Positions 26,608 to 34,973 of a stretch of DNA of 64,000 bases are shown piece after piece (position 1 is the stretch's first letter; the number at the start of each line of letters is the position of its first letter). Source of the stretch: Streptomyces sp. CB02959. Its GTDB lineage: Bacteria > Actinomycetota > Actinomycetes > Streptomycetales > Streptomycetaceae. Below the pieces are notes generated by a model. The model worked only from the letters and a program-made list of their open reading frames with translations, had not been told where the DNA came from and did no database searches. The position numbers and the translations under genes were made by a program. The stretch spans positions 121,224 through 185,223 of the forward strand of contig NZ_NNBP01000021.1 of NCBI RefSeq assembly GCF_002803155.1. The letters run 5' to 3'.

Positions 26608-27042
26608 ATGTCCCGCGTTCAGCTCGCCCTCAACGTCCCCGACCTCGACGCTTCGGTGGAGTTCTACGCCAAGCTCTTCGGCGTCGAACCGGCCAAGCGC
26701 CGGCCCGGCTACGCCAACTTCACCATCGCCGAACCGCCGCTGAAGCTCGTCCTGATCGAAGGTGAGCCCGGCCAGGAGACCCGCCTCGACCACCTCGGCG
26801 TCGAGGTCGCCTCCACCGACCAGGTCACCGCCGCCACCGACCGCCTCAGGGAAGCCGGCCTGGCCACCTTCGAAGAGAACGACACCTCCTGCTGCTACGC
26901 CCTCCAGGACAAGGTCTGGGTCCACGGCCCAGGCAAGGAGCCCTGGGAGGTCTACGTCGTCAAGGCCGACGCCGACCGGATGGGCAAGGCTCCTGTACCG
27001 GGAGGCGGCGACTGCTGCGCCGGTGATCGGCCCGTCGTCTGA
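26608..27042 (+). CDS. arsI: CadI/ArsI family VOC protein (metal-induced; possible C-As lyase)
   Basis: 144 residues, glyoxalase/VOC fold. Closely resembles mycobacterial CadI (opening MSRVQLALNV, AKRRPGYANF, PPLKLVLIE) and shares with ArsI lyases the His62, Glu114 and vicinal Cys95-Cys96 in NDTSCCYALQDKVWV. ArsI splits methylarsenite to arsenite with Fe(II) and oxygen; the Cys pair binds the arsenical. Position 5 is Gln where ArsI enzymes have a His ligand, so the activity needs testing. A second CC pair (136-137) is near the C-terminus. GGGGAGG precedes the ATG. Divergent from arsR. Confidence 0.8.
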   Translation: MSRVQLALNVPDLDASVEFYAKLFGVEPAKRRPGYANFTIAEPPLKLVLIEGEPGQETRLDHLGVEVASTDQVTAATDRLREAGLATFEENDTSCCYALQDKVWVHGPGKEPWEVYVVKADADRMGKAPVPGGGDCCAGDRPVV

Positions 27043-27145
27043 GCCGCAGCCGCGCGAATGCGCGCCAGGCGCACGTGTATCGGCCGGTGGCGTCGGGAAT
27101 CGGTGACTGCACTCGTCCGTGGTGGACTTGGGCAGGCCCCGCAAG

Positions 27146-27826
27146 CTACTCGCCCGTTGCCTCCGGGGCCGGTGCGACCCCCACGGGGCAGCTCACACCC
27201 GTCCCACCGATCCCGCAGTACCCGGCGGGGTTCTTGTCGAGGTACTGCTGGTGGTACCCCTCGGCCAGGTAGAAGGGGCGGGAGGCGTCGGCGGGGAGGA
27301 TCTCGGTGGTGATGTCGCCGTAGCCGGAGGACTGGAGGACCTTGCGGTAGGCGTCGCGGGAGGCTTCGGCGGCCTGCTGCTGGGCGGTGGAGTGGGTGTG
27401 GATCGCCGAGCGGTACTGGGTGCCGACGTCGTTGCCCTGGCGGAAGCCCTGGGTGGGGTCGTGGGACTCCCAGAAGAGCTTCAGGAGGGCGGAGTACGGG
27501 ACGACCGCCGGATCGAAGACGACGCGGACGGCCTCGGTGTGGCCGGTGTGGCCGCTGCACACCTCTTCGTAGGTGGGGTGCGGGGTGAGGCCGCCCTGGT
27601 AGCCGACGAGGGTGGTCCAGACGCCGTCGGCCTGCCAGAACTTCCGCTCGGCGCCCCAGAAGCAGCCCAGTGCGAAGTCGGCGACCTCCAGGCCGTCCGG
27701 GTACGGGCCGAGCAGCGGGTTGCCGAGGACGGTGTGCCGGTCGGGGACGGCGAAGTCCCGCTCGGGGCGGCCCGGAAGCGCTTCCTCGGGGGTCGGGAGG
27801 TGGGTCTTGAAGCGGGAGAACAGCAT
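27146..27826 (-). CDS. msrA: Peptide-methionine (S)-S-oxide reductase
   Basis: 226 residues. Repairs oxidised methionine in proteins using thioredoxin. The catalytic motif ALGCFWGAERKFW (Cys55) comes after an N-terminal extension of about 48 residues typical of actinobacterial MsrA; GYQGGLTPHPTYEEVCSGHTGHTEAV and the C-terminal AEGYHQQYLDKNPAGYC with GVSCP supply the resolving cysteines. ATG at 27826; the upstream open frame is not conserved. It is transcribed toward the arsI gene. Confidence 0.95.
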   Translation of the reverse strand: MLFSRFKTHLPTPEEALPGRPERDFAVPDRHTVLGNPLLGPYPDGLEVADFALGCFWGAERKFWQADGVWTTLVGYQGGLTPHPTYEEVCSGHTGHTEAVRVVFDPAVVPYSALLKLFWESHDPTQGFRQGNDVGTQYRSAIHTHSTAQQQAAEASRDAYRKVLQSSGYGDITTEILPADASRPFYLAEGYHQQYLDKNPAGYCGIGGTGVSCPVGVAPAPEATGE

Positions 27827-27982
27827 CAGGATCGTGCTCCAGGGGAGGGGGCGGGGGACGGGTGCGGTATCCGATGGATGGAACGTCCGGGCGTCGGCCG
27901 GCATTCCGGCCGGCGGGCCCGGTGCGGGTCCGCCGCGGGTCCGCGGCCAAGGCCCCTCCGCCCCCGCTCCACCGCCCGCGCC

Positions 27983-29125
27983 CTAGCTCTGGGCCCGGAA
28001 CCCCGCCGGGGTGCCGCCCAGCTGCTCCCAGCCGGCGATGGCCAGTGCGCGGTACGCGGCGTACTCGGCGGCGGGGCTGCGCCCGTAGGACCAGGGGACG
28101 GCGCCCACGTGGCCGTCGACGAGGCGGAGCTGCTCCATCGCCTCGGCGTAGCGTTCGGCGCGGACCAGGAACCAGACGAGCAGGTGGCGGACGTGCGGTG
28201 CCATCGGGTGGTCGGCGGGGGCCTCCCGGAGGGCGAAGTGGGCGCCCTCTATGGCGCGTTCGACGACCGCGCTCTGGAAGAGGCTGCGGACCATGTTGGC
28301 CTCGGGCAGGTGCTCGTAGACCGCGAAGAGCGGGAGGGCCGGCAGCAGGCTCTTCGCCGGGGCCTCGGCGGCCGCCCGCGCGGCGAACTTCTCGGCCTGT
28401 TCACGGGAGCCGTGCCACTTCTCCGACCAGTACGGGAGGGCGGCCAGATGCGCGCCCATGTGGTGCGGCGCCCGCTGGCGGACCTTGGACCAGAGCTCTT
28501 CGTAGTCGGCCGGGCGCTCGCCCAGGCCGCGGGCGACGGCCAGTTCGGTGAGGTACGGGATCGGGCTGCCCGGTGCCAGCAGCGCCGCCTCCCGGCAGAC
28601 CGTACGGGCCTCCTCCAGGATCATCCGGTAGTCCTGCGAGCCGGGGTCGCGCAGCGCCTGGACGACCAGGAACTGGGCGTGCGTCTGGGCGCCGCCCGGG
28701 TCCTTGGGGGCCTCGGCGCGCCAGGTCCGCAGCCAGATGCCGCCGGTCCGCGTGCCGCCGGGGGCGGCCGGGGCCGCCGGGCCGCGGGGGGCCTCCGCCA
28801 GCTCGAACGCGGCCGCGCCGGCCAGCGTCTGCACCCGCTGCCAGCGCAGTTCCTCGTCGCCGCCGGTGGACCGGAGCAGTTCCGCGGCCGGGCGCCAGTC
28901 GTGCGTCCGGCGCATCTCGACGAGCGCCTCGGCCAGCTCCTCGTCGGGGCCGGGAAGCCGTACGTCGAGGTGCTCCAGGGGGACGAAGCCGTAGCCGGCC
29001 ATCGGGTCGGTGGCCACCGCCAGGCCCTGCTCGGCTTGCTGTACGGCCTTCCGGCGCCGCATCCAGGGCAGGAAGACCAGACCGCCGAGCGCGATCGCGG
29101 CGAAGAGGAGCAGCAGAACGTCCAT
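27983..29125 (-). CDS. Hypothetical membrane-anchored helical-repeat (TPR-like) protein
   Basis: 380 residues. One N-terminal transmembrane helix (about 2-20, LLLLFAAIALGGLVFLPWM) followed by a positive RRRK stop, so the bulk should be cytoplasmic. The rest is an alpha-helical, Ala/Glu-rich repeat protein resembling TPR/SEL1 architecture (AEEALVEMRR..., QALRDPGSQDYRMILEEARTVCREAALL, AERYAEAMEQLRLV). A Pro/Gly linker splits it near residue 125. No catalytic motif seen. Divergent from the cystathionine gamma-synthase gene across 212 bases; a direct repeat of GAAAGTTC lies there. Confidence 0.75.
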   Translation of the reverse strand: MDVLLLLFAAIALGGLVFLPWMRRRKAVQQAEQGLAVATDPMAGYGFVPLEHLDVRLPGPDEELAEALVEMRRTHDWRPAAELLRSTGGDEELRWQRVQTLAGAAAFELAEAPRGPAAPAAPGGTRTGGIWLRTWRAEAPKDPGGAQTHAQFLVVQALRDPGSQDYRMILEEARTVCREAALLAPGSPIPYLTELAVARGLGERPADYEELWSKVRQRAPHHMGAHLAALPYWSEKWHGSREQAEKFAARAAAEAPAKSLLPALPLFAVYEHLPEANMVRSLFQSAVVERAIEGAHFALREAPADHPMAPHVRHLLVWFLVRAERYAEAMEQLRLVDGHVGAVPWSYGRSPAAEYAAYRALAIAGWEQLGGTPAGFRAQS

Positions 29126-29337
29126 GTGGTGTGTCCCGGTCGGAGGGGCAGGGGCTGGGGCAGATAGCGGGGCTGGGGCTGGGTGTGGAGGGGTGGCGGC
29201 GGGGGCCGCGGGCGGTGGCGCGACCGCCTGCCCGGCGGTCCCGTTCTCCCGGTCCCTCGCTCTCGTATGTATCCACTATCCAGCGAACCAGAAAGTTCCG
29301 GAAAGTTCGGTCCGGTGGCCGACTACCCTCGGCAGGC

Positions 29338-30498
29338 ATGAGCGAACAGCGCGACGAGCGCCACCAGCACTTCGAAACCCTTGCCATCCACGCAGGTCAG
29401 GAGCCCGACCAGGCCACCGGCGCGGTGGTACCGCCCATCTACCAGGTCTCTACTTACAAGCAGGACGGCGTGGGCGGGCTCCGCGGCGGCTACGAGTACA
29501 GCCGCAGCGCCAATCCGACCCGTACCGCCCTGGAGGAGAACCTCGCCGCCCTCGACGGCGGCCGCCGCGGCCTGGCCTTCGCCTCCGGCCTCGCCGCCGA
29601 GGACTGCCTGCTGCGCACCCTCCTCGCCCCGGGTGATCACGTGGTGATCCCCAACGACGCCTACGGCGGCACCTTCCGCCTGTTCGCGAAGGTCGTCGAG
29701 CGGTGGGGCGTGGAGTGGTCGGTGGCCGACACCTCCGACCCGCAGGCGGTGCGGGACGCGCTGCGCCCCCGTACGAAGGTGATCTGGGTGGAGACGCCCA
29801 GCAACCCGCTGCTCGGCATCAGCGACATCGCCGCGCTCGCCGGGGTCGCCCGGGACGCCGGCGCCCGCCTGGTGGTCGACAACACCTTCGCCAGCCCCTA
29901 CCTCCAGCAGCCGCTCGCCCTCGGGGCGGACGCGGTGGTCTACTCCACCACCAAGTACATGGGCGGCCACTCGGACGTGGTCGGCGGGGCGCTGGTCGTC
30001 AACGACGACACCCTCGGCGAGGAGCTGGCCTACCACCAGAACGCGATGGGCGCGATCGCCGGACCGTTCGACGCCTGGCTGGTGATGCGCGGCATCAAGA
30101 CGCTGGCCGTCCGGATGGACCGGCACAGTGCCAACGCGGCGCGCGTCGCCGAGCTGCTGGCCTCCCACAAGAAGGTCACCCGGGTCTACTACCCGGGCCT
30201 GGCCGAGCACCCCGGCCACGAGATCGCCGCCAAGCAGATGCGGTCCTTCGGCGGCATGGTGTCGTTCCAGGTGGCGGGCGGTGAAGAGGCGGCGGTGGAG
30301 GTCTGCAACCGCGCCGAGCTGTTCACGCTCGGGGAGTCGCTGGGCGGCGTGGAGTCGCTGATCGAGCACCCGGGGCGGATGACGCACGCCTCGACGGCCG
30401 GTTCGGCGCTGGAGGTCCCCGCCGACCTCGTGCGCCTCTCGGTCGGCATCGAGTCCGCCGACGACCTGCTGGCCGACCTCACGCAGGCGCTGGGCTGA
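29338..30498 (+). CDS. metB: Cystathionine gamma-synthase
   Basis: 386 residues. PLP enzyme joining an activated homoserine with cysteine in transsulfuration, or the reverse-pathway lyase; the family cannot be split by sequence alone. Signature: YEYSRSANPTRTALEENLAAL near 53, ASGLAAEDC, NDAYGGTFRLF, DNTFASPYLQQPL, and the PLP lysine Lys206 in YSTTKYMGGHSDVVGG. The C-terminus has SLGGVESLIEHPGRMTHAS. The N-terminal HFETLAIHAGQEPD is typical of actinobacterial cystathionine synthases. TACCCT lies eight bases before the ATG, and the ribosome site is poor. Confidence 0.93.
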   Translation: MSEQRDERHQHFETLAIHAGQEPDQATGAVVPPIYQVSTYKQDGVGGLRGGYEYSRSANPTRTALEENLAALDGGRRGLAFASGLAAEDCLLRTLLAPGDHVVIPNDAYGGTFRLFAKVVERWGVEWSVADTSDPQAVRDALRPRTKVIWVETPSNPLLGISDIAALAGVARDAGARLVVDNTFASPYLQQPLALGADAVVYSTTKYMGGHSDVVGGALVVNDDTLGEELAYHQNAMGAIAGPFDAWLVMRGIKTLAVRMDRHSANAARVAELLASHKKVTRVYYPGLAEHPGHEIAAKQMRSFGGMVSFQVAGGEEAAVEVCNRAELFTLGESLGGVESLIEHPGRMTHASTAGSALEVPADLVRLSVGIESADDLLADLTQALG

Positions 30499-30514
30499 GC
30501 CACCCCGCCCGGGT

Positions 30515-30536
30515 CCGGCCGCTCCCCGGCGGCCGG
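30515..30536. terminator. Terminator between metB and the sigma-like operon
   Basis: CCGGCCGC and GCGGCCGG pair around a six-base loop, between convergent genes. Confidence 0.6.
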
Positions 30537-30570
30537 TCCCGGCAGCCCGCCGCGGTCCGTTCCGTGCCCC

Positions 30571-30840
30571 TCAGTACCCCGCTACGGGAGGGGTGGTGCG
30601 GGCCGGCGGCGGGCGCCAGGGCTGTTCGACTCCCGCCCATACGACGAGGGTCAGCAGCGCCAGGAGGGCGAGCAGTGATCCGGCGCGGTGCAGCAGGCGG
30701 CGCCGGGCCAGCAGCCGGCGGCCCCGGGCGGCGGCCCGTACGGCCAGGTCCGGCGGCACCGGTGGATACGGTCCGGCCCGCAGCATCCGCCGGGCCTCGG
30801 TCTCCTTGCGGTCGGGCGGCCGGCGCTCCGGCGGGTTCAC
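30571..30840 (-). CDS. Small membrane protein, probable partner of the sigma-like protein
   Basis: 89 residues with one transmembrane helix (about 52-69, AGSLLALLALLTLVVWAGV) preceded by an Arg-rich stretch (RGRRLLARRRLLHR) and followed by a short Pro-rich outer tail. Its GTG start overlaps the sigma-like stop codon by four bases (GTGA), indicating coupled translation. Size, topology and coupling suggest a minimal membrane anti-sigma factor, but no zinc-binding anti-sigma motif (HxxxCxxC) is present. Confidence 0.65.
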   Translation of the reverse strand: MNPPERRPPDRKETEARRMLRAGPYPPVPPDLAVRAAARGRRLLARRRLLHRAGSLLALLALLTLVVWAGVEQPWRPPPARTTPPVAGY

Positions 30841-31301
30841 GGCGGTACGGCGGCCGGTTGCGGGCGGCGGCTGCGGAGTTCGGCGACGGCGTGCCGGCAC
30901 AGGGTGCGCACCCGCTCGGCGGGCAGCGCCAGTTGGGCCGCGGTCTGCTCCTCGGCCACGTCCTCGTGGAGGCGGAGCACCAGTACCAGGCGCTCGCGAG
31001 GGGTCAGCCGGTCGAGCAGCCCGCCCCGCGGCCGGCGGTGCCGCCACGCGGTGTGCGCGAACGCCGCGGCCAACTCCCGGCGGGCCCGCTCGTAGGGGTC
31101 CGCGGCGCACTGCCCGTCCCAGCCGGCGTACGTCCGGGCCAGTGCCCGGAGCAGCAACTCCTCGGCGACGGGGGCCGGTCGGTCCGCGGGTTCGCCGGTG
31201 AGCAGGGCGGCGGCGTGCAGCAGCCGTCCCGCGGCGGCCGCCGTGAACGCCTCGAACTCCCGGGCCCGGCGCCGTTCCCGCGCCCGCCGTCGCTCTCCCA
31301 C
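30837..31301 (-). CDS. RNA polymerase sigma factor-like protein (ECF, degenerate)
   Basis: 154 residues. Resembles ECF sigma factors: a helical region 2 (FEAFTAAAAGRLLHAAALLTG...AEELLLRALARTYAGW), a linker, and a region-4-like helix-turn-helix (LDRLTPRERLVLVLRLHEDVAEEQTAAQLALPAERVRTLCRHAVAELRSR). Region 2 lacks clear -10 recognition residues and is short, so activity as a sigma factor is uncertain. GTG at 31301 has GGGAGG four bases upstream; longer starts lack a ribosome site. Confidence 0.7.
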   Translation of the reverse strand: MGERRRARERRRAREFEAFTAAAAGRLLHAAALLTGEPADRPAPVAEELLLRALARTYAGWDGQCAADPYERARRELAAAFAHTAWRHRRPRGGLLDRLTPRERLVLVLRLHEDVAEEQTAAQLALPAERVRTLCRHAVAELRSRRPQPAAVPP

Positions 31302-31500
31302 CGCGCCTCCCGGATGACGGGGCATCCGGCGCCCGGCCCCTGTGGCGACGCCCCGGCCCGTCCGACAGCCCCTCGGCCCTCCATGGCACGGCAGTCCGGG
31401 GGCGGGGTCAAGAGGTGTGACACGGGCACCCGGCCGGGTGTGTCCCGGTGCCGCTCCACCCCCGCGCAACGGGCCGGGGTGGTTCGCGGATCCGCGGGCG

Positions 31501-31568
31501 ACGCCGTCAGGGCGTCACCGTTCGGCGCAACGCCGTCAGGGCGTCACCGCCGGCGCGACGTCGTCAGG
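31501..31568. repeat. Direct repeats at the 3' end of the MarR gene
   Basis: A 28-29-base unit beginning ACGCCGTCAGGGCGTCACCG occurs at 31501 and 31530, and a third partial copy starts at 31558. Each full copy contains a small GACGCC/GGCGTC hairpin, so the array may also act as terminator. Confidence 0.75.
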
Positions 31569-32064
31569 ACGACGGGGGGCCGATCGGTGCCAGTGCGGTG
31601 ATTTCGGCGAGCGAGGTGTTGAAGCGCGTCAGGAGCGCGGTGAAGGCGTCGCGCTCCTCGTCGGTCCACTTCTCCGTCACCATCGCCATCAGCGCCCGCC
31701 GCGAGGCCCGGACCTCGTCGAGCCGGGCGTGGCCCCGCTCGGACAGTTCCAGCACCACGGCGCGGCCGTCCTCGGGGTGGGTGGCGCGGTCGACCAGTCC
31801 GGCGTCGACCAGCGGCGCGACCTGCCGGGTGACCGTGGAGGAGTCGATCCCCATCCCGCAGGCCAGGGCCTTGACGCCCATCGGGCCTTCCTGGTCCAGG
31901 CGGTTGAGGAGCAGATAGGCGGCGCGGTCCATGGAGTTGCGCGCCTGCCCGACGCCACCGAGCCGGCTCTGTTCGGCACGGCGGGCGAAGACCGCCACTT
32001 GGTGCTGGAGCGCGTCGAGGTGACCGGTGTCGGGGTGGGTCGTCATGTCCGGAGAGGTGGGCAT
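31564..32064 (-). CDS. MarR family transcriptional regulator
   Basis: 166 residues from ATG 32064 (160 from ATG 32046; neither has a clear ribosome site). Winged helix-turn-helix regulator with ARNSMDRAAYLLLNRL, recognition region GMGIDSSTVTRQVAPLVDAGLVDRATHPEDGRAVVLELSERG, and a C-terminal dimer helix. The wing with DPEDGR-type sequence is canonical. Divergent from ilvA across about 180 bases, so it may control that gene or itself; ligand unknown. Confidence 0.88.
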   Translation of the reverse strand: MPTSPDMTTHPDTGHLDALQHQVAVFARRAEQSRLGGVGQARNSMDRAAYLLLNRLDQEGPMGVKALACGMGIDSSTVTRQVAPLVDAGLVDRATHPEDGRAVVLELSERGHARLDEVRASRRALMAMVTEKWTDEERDAFTALLTRFNTSLAEITALAPIGPPSS

Positions 32065-32247
32065 GGCCGGGGCTCGCTTAATCGGGGTGGGTACGGTGGG
32101 AAGACAGCGTACGCGGCGTAGGCGCGGACCGTGCCGGCGCTGCCGCGTACGGCTCTCCCGGCCCTGGCGAGCGGCCCGGCCGAGCCGCCGGTGTCCGCCA
32201 TCCGGCCGGAAAAGGCCCGCTCCTGGCCGAACTGCGAGACTGGCCGC

Positions 32248-33522
32248 ATGGTCGACCACACGTCGCATCCGCCGCACTCGTCCGCGGACCCTGCGGCCAC
32301 CGCATCGGCGGGGCTCGCGGGGATCACGGTCGACGAGGTGCGCGAGGCGCAGAAGCTGCTCTCCGGGGTGTCGCGGACCACCGCCATGGAGGGCAGCCGC
32401 TATCTGTCGGAACTGGTGGGCGCCCCCGTCCATCTGAAGTGCGAGAACCTCCAGCGCACCGGCTCGTTCAAGATCCGCGGCGCGTATGTGCGGATCGCCG
32501 GCCTCTCGGCGGAGGAGCGGGCCGCCGGTGTGGTGGCGGCGAGCGCCGGCAACCACGCCCAGGGGGTGGCCCTCGCGGCGTCCCTGCTGGGGGTGGCCTC
32601 GACGGTCTTCATGCCGGTCGGCGCCCCGCTGCCGAAGGTCGCCGCGACCCGCGATTACGGCGCCGAGGTGCGGCTGCACGGCCAGGTCGTCGACGAGACG
32701 CTGGCCGCCGCCCAGGAGTACGCGCGGCAGACCGGTGCGGTCTTCATCCACCCCTTCGACCACCGCGACATCATCGCGGGCCAGGGCACGGTCGGCCTGG
32801 AGATCCTCGAACAGTGCCCGGAGGTGCGCACCGTCGTCGTCGGGATGGGCGGCGGCGGGCTCGCGGCGGGCGTCGCCCTCGCGGTCAAGGCGCTGCGGCC
32901 GGACGTGCGGGTGGTCGGGGTGCAGGCGGCGGCCGCGGCCTGCTATCCGCCGTCGCTGGCGGTGGGGCGCCCGGTGGCGATCGAGCCGCTGGCCACGATG
33001 GCGGACGGCATCAAGGTGGGGCGGCCCGGCGATGTGCCGTTCGGCATCGTGCGGGAGTTGGTGGACGAGGTCCGCACGGTCACCGAGGACGAGTTGTCCG
33101 GGGCCCTGCTGCTGTGTCTGGAGCGGGCGAAGCTGGTGGTGGAGCCGGCCGGGGCGAGCCCGGTGGCGGCGCTGCTGTCGTCGCCCGGCTCCTTCGAGGG
33201 GCCGGTGGTCGCGGTGCTCTCCGGCGGCAACGTCGATCCGCTCCTGATGCAGCGGATCCTCCGCCACGGCATGGCCGCCGCCGGCCGCTACCTCTCGTTC
33301 CGGGTCCGGCTCACCGACCGCCCGGGCGCGCTGGCCACCCTCCTCGGCGTCCTCACGGTGGTGGACGCCAACGTCCTCGACGTGGGGCACGTACGCATCG
33401 ATCCCCGGCTCGGGCTCACCGAGGTGGAGGTCGAACTCCACCTGGAGACCAAGGGGCCGGAGCACTGCGCCGAGGTGACCGCGGCGTTGCGCGAGGCGGG
33501 GTACGACGTGCTCGCGGTCTGA
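32248..33522 (+). CDS. ilvA: Threonine ammonia-lyase with C-terminal ACT domain
   Basis: 424 residues. PLP enzyme turning threonine into 2-oxobutyrate. Catalytic domain about 30-335 with the PLP lysine Lys75 in GSFKIRGAY, AASAGNHAQGVA, the phosphate-binding GMGGGGLAAG and VLSGGNVDP. One ACT domain follows (about 345-424, RVRLTDRPGALATLLGVL). One ACT domain and this length match the catabolic-type actinobacterial enzyme (TdcB-like with ACT) rather than the long two-ACT biosynthetic IlvA. ATG chosen at 32248 because family similarity begins soon after. Followed by a strong terminator. Confidence 0.92.
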   Translation: MVDHTSHPPHSSADPAATASAGLAGITVDEVREAQKLLSGVSRTTAMEGSRYLSELVGAPVHLKCENLQRTGSFKIRGAYVRIAGLSAEERAAGVVAASAGNHAQGVALAASLLGVASTVFMPVGAPLPKVAATRDYGAEVRLHGQVVDETLAAAQEYARQTGAVFIHPFDHRDIIAGQGTVGLEILEQCPEVRTVVVGMGGGGLAAGVALAVKALRPDVRVVGVQAAAAACYPPSLAVGRPVAIEPLATMADGIKVGRPGDVPFGIVRELVDEVRTVTEDELSGALLLCLERAKLVVEPAGASPVAALLSSPGSFEGPVVAVLSGGNVDPLLMQRILRHGMAAAGRYLSFRVRLTDRPGALATLLGVLTVVDANVLDVGHVRIDPRLGLTEVEVELHLETKGPEHCAEVTAALREAGYDVLAV

Positions 33523-33540
33523 GTGGCGCGGAGGGTTGGA

Positions 33541-33571
33541 GCGGGGCGGTGGCGGGCAGCCACCGCCCCGC
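33541..33571 (+). terminator. Terminator of the threonine ammonia-lyase gene
   Basis: Perfect 13-bp arms (GCGGGGCGGTGGC / GCCACCGCCCCGC) with a five-base loop, 18 bases after the stop codon. Confidence 0.85.
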
Positions 33572-33656
33572 CGCGTTTGCGGGGTCCGGGCCGCCGGGGC
33601 GCGGCTTCCCCTCCCCGTGCCGCGATGCCCGGTCGGTCTTTTTCTTCTCTCCAACC

Positions 33657-33675
33657 TATATCGCGATGTATCGCG
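33657..33675. promoter_or_regulatory. TATCGCG direct-repeat operator upstream of the ABC exporter
   Basis: TATATCGCGATGTATCGCG holds TATCGCG twice, ten bases apart start to start, with a TCGCGA palindrome, in an otherwise gene-free 325-base stretch. Sequences built on ATATCGCGATAT are used by PadR-type and similar repressors of DrrAB-like exporters; no such regulator gene is in the window. Confidence 0.5.
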
Positions 33676-33896
33676 TCTGGAGTACCATCGCTGCCGTCGC
33701 GGGGGTCGCTGCGCCATGGCGCCCCGCCGCGGACCGGTGCCCGTGAGTCACCCGTGCGCCCGGGAGCGCGCCCGCGCCCCCGTGGAGCGGCGGGAACGGG
33801 ACGCCGTGAACAGGGCCACCGCACGCCGCAAAACGTACTATTCGGCTTATCTGTCGCATTTGATCCGGAACTGATCCAAGCCATGGGGGTACCCAC

Positions 33897-34973
33897 ATGC
33901 CAGGTGCCATTTATGCCGAAGGTCTGGTGAAGACCTTCGGCGAGGTGAGGGCACTGGACGGCGTCGATCTCGACGTTCCCGAAGGAACCGTCCTCGGAAT
34001 GCTCGGCCCGAACGGTGCCGGCAAAACCACCGCCGTCAGGGTCCTGGCGACCCTGCTAAGGCCCGATGGGGGGACGGCGCGGGTGGCCGGCATCGACGTC
34101 CTCGCGCACCCCGACGCGGTGCGGCGCGCCATCGGCCTGTCCGGCCAATTCGCCGCCGTGGACGAGTACTTGACCGGCCGGGAGAACCTGGTGATGGTCG
34201 GGCGGCTCTACCAGATGAGCGGACGCGACGCCAAGCGCCGGGCCGCCGAGCTGCTGGAGCGGTTCAACCTCGGCGACGCCGCCGACCGCACCGCCAAGAC
34301 CTACTCCGGCGGGATGCGCCGCCGGCTCGACCTGGCCGCCGCCCTGGTCGTCAGCCCGCCCGTGATGTTCATGGACGAGCCGACCACCGGCCTGGACCCG
34401 CGCAACCGCCAGGCGCTGTGGGAGGTCATCCAGGAGCTGGTCGCCGGCGGCACCACCCTGCTGCTCACCACCCAGTACCTGGAGGAGGCCGACCGGCTCG
34501 CGCACGACATCTGCGTCGTCGACCACGGCCGGGTCATCGCCCGCGGCACCTCCGACCAGCTCAAGGCCCGCACCGGCGGCGAGCGGATCGAGGTCGTGGT
34601 GCACACCCCCGAGCAGCTCCCGGTGGCCGAGGGCGTGCTGCGCACGGTCGCCAAGGGCGAGGGCGCGGTCGAACCGCACACCCGGAAGCTCACGTTCCCG
34701 GTGACCGGCGGCGCCAAGCTGCTCGCCGAGGTCATCCGCGAACTGGACATCCGCGGAGTGGAGATCGACGACATCGGGCTGCGCCGCCCGACCCTCGACG
34801 ACGTCTTCATCGCGCTGACCGGGCACACCGCCGCCGCGGAAGCGGAGAGCGGGAACGGCGACGGCAACCCCGACGGCGACGGCGACGGCAGCGGCAGCGG
34901 CAAGAGGAAAGGCAACGCACGCGCGGACGGCGACCGGGCCGGCGCGGCGACCACCAAGGAGGGTGTGCGATGA
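33897..34973 (+). CDS. ABC transporter ATP-binding protein, DrrA family
   Basis: 358 residues. ATPase of a drug or lipid exporter. ABC domain in residues 1-225: Walker A LGPNGAGKTT, Q-loop LSGQFAAVDEYLTG, signature YSGGMRRRLDLA, Walker B VMFMDEPTTGLDP, switch TTQYLEEADRLA. A DrrA-type C-terminal domain (about 230-310, ending RRPTLDDVFIALTG) follows. The last 45 residues are an unusual Gly/Asp/Asn tail (GDGNPDGDGDGSGSGK). GGGGG precedes the ATG. Its stop overlaps the ATG of a 23-codon frame. Confidence 0.93.
   Translation: MPGAIYAEGLVKTFGEVRALDGVDLDVPEGTVLGMLGPNGAGKTTAVRVLATLLRPDGGTARVAGIDVLAHPDAVRRAIGLSGQFAAVDEYLTGRENLVMVGRLYQMSGRDAKRRAAELLERFNLGDAADRTAKTYSGGMRRRLDLAAALVVSPPVMFMDEPTTGLDPRNRQALWEVIQELVAGGTTLLLTTQYLEEADRLAHDICVVDHGRVIARGTSDQLKARTGGERIEVVVHTPEQLPVAEGVLRTVAKGEGAVEPHTRKLTFPVTGGAKLLAEVIRELDIRGVEIDDIGLRRPTLDDVFIALTGHTAAAEAESGNGDGNPDGDGDGSGSGKRKGNARADGDRAGAATTKEGVR

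Noticed and set aside
29281..29337. GAAAGTTC direct repeat and TACCCT box as a complete metB promoter
   Set aside because: The repeat may be a site, but no acceptable -35 hexamer is 16-19 bases upstream of TACCCT, so only the leaderless pattern is noted.
31501..31568. CRISPR array
   Set aside because: Copies are adjacent with no unique spacers, only two and a half units, and no cas gene is near.
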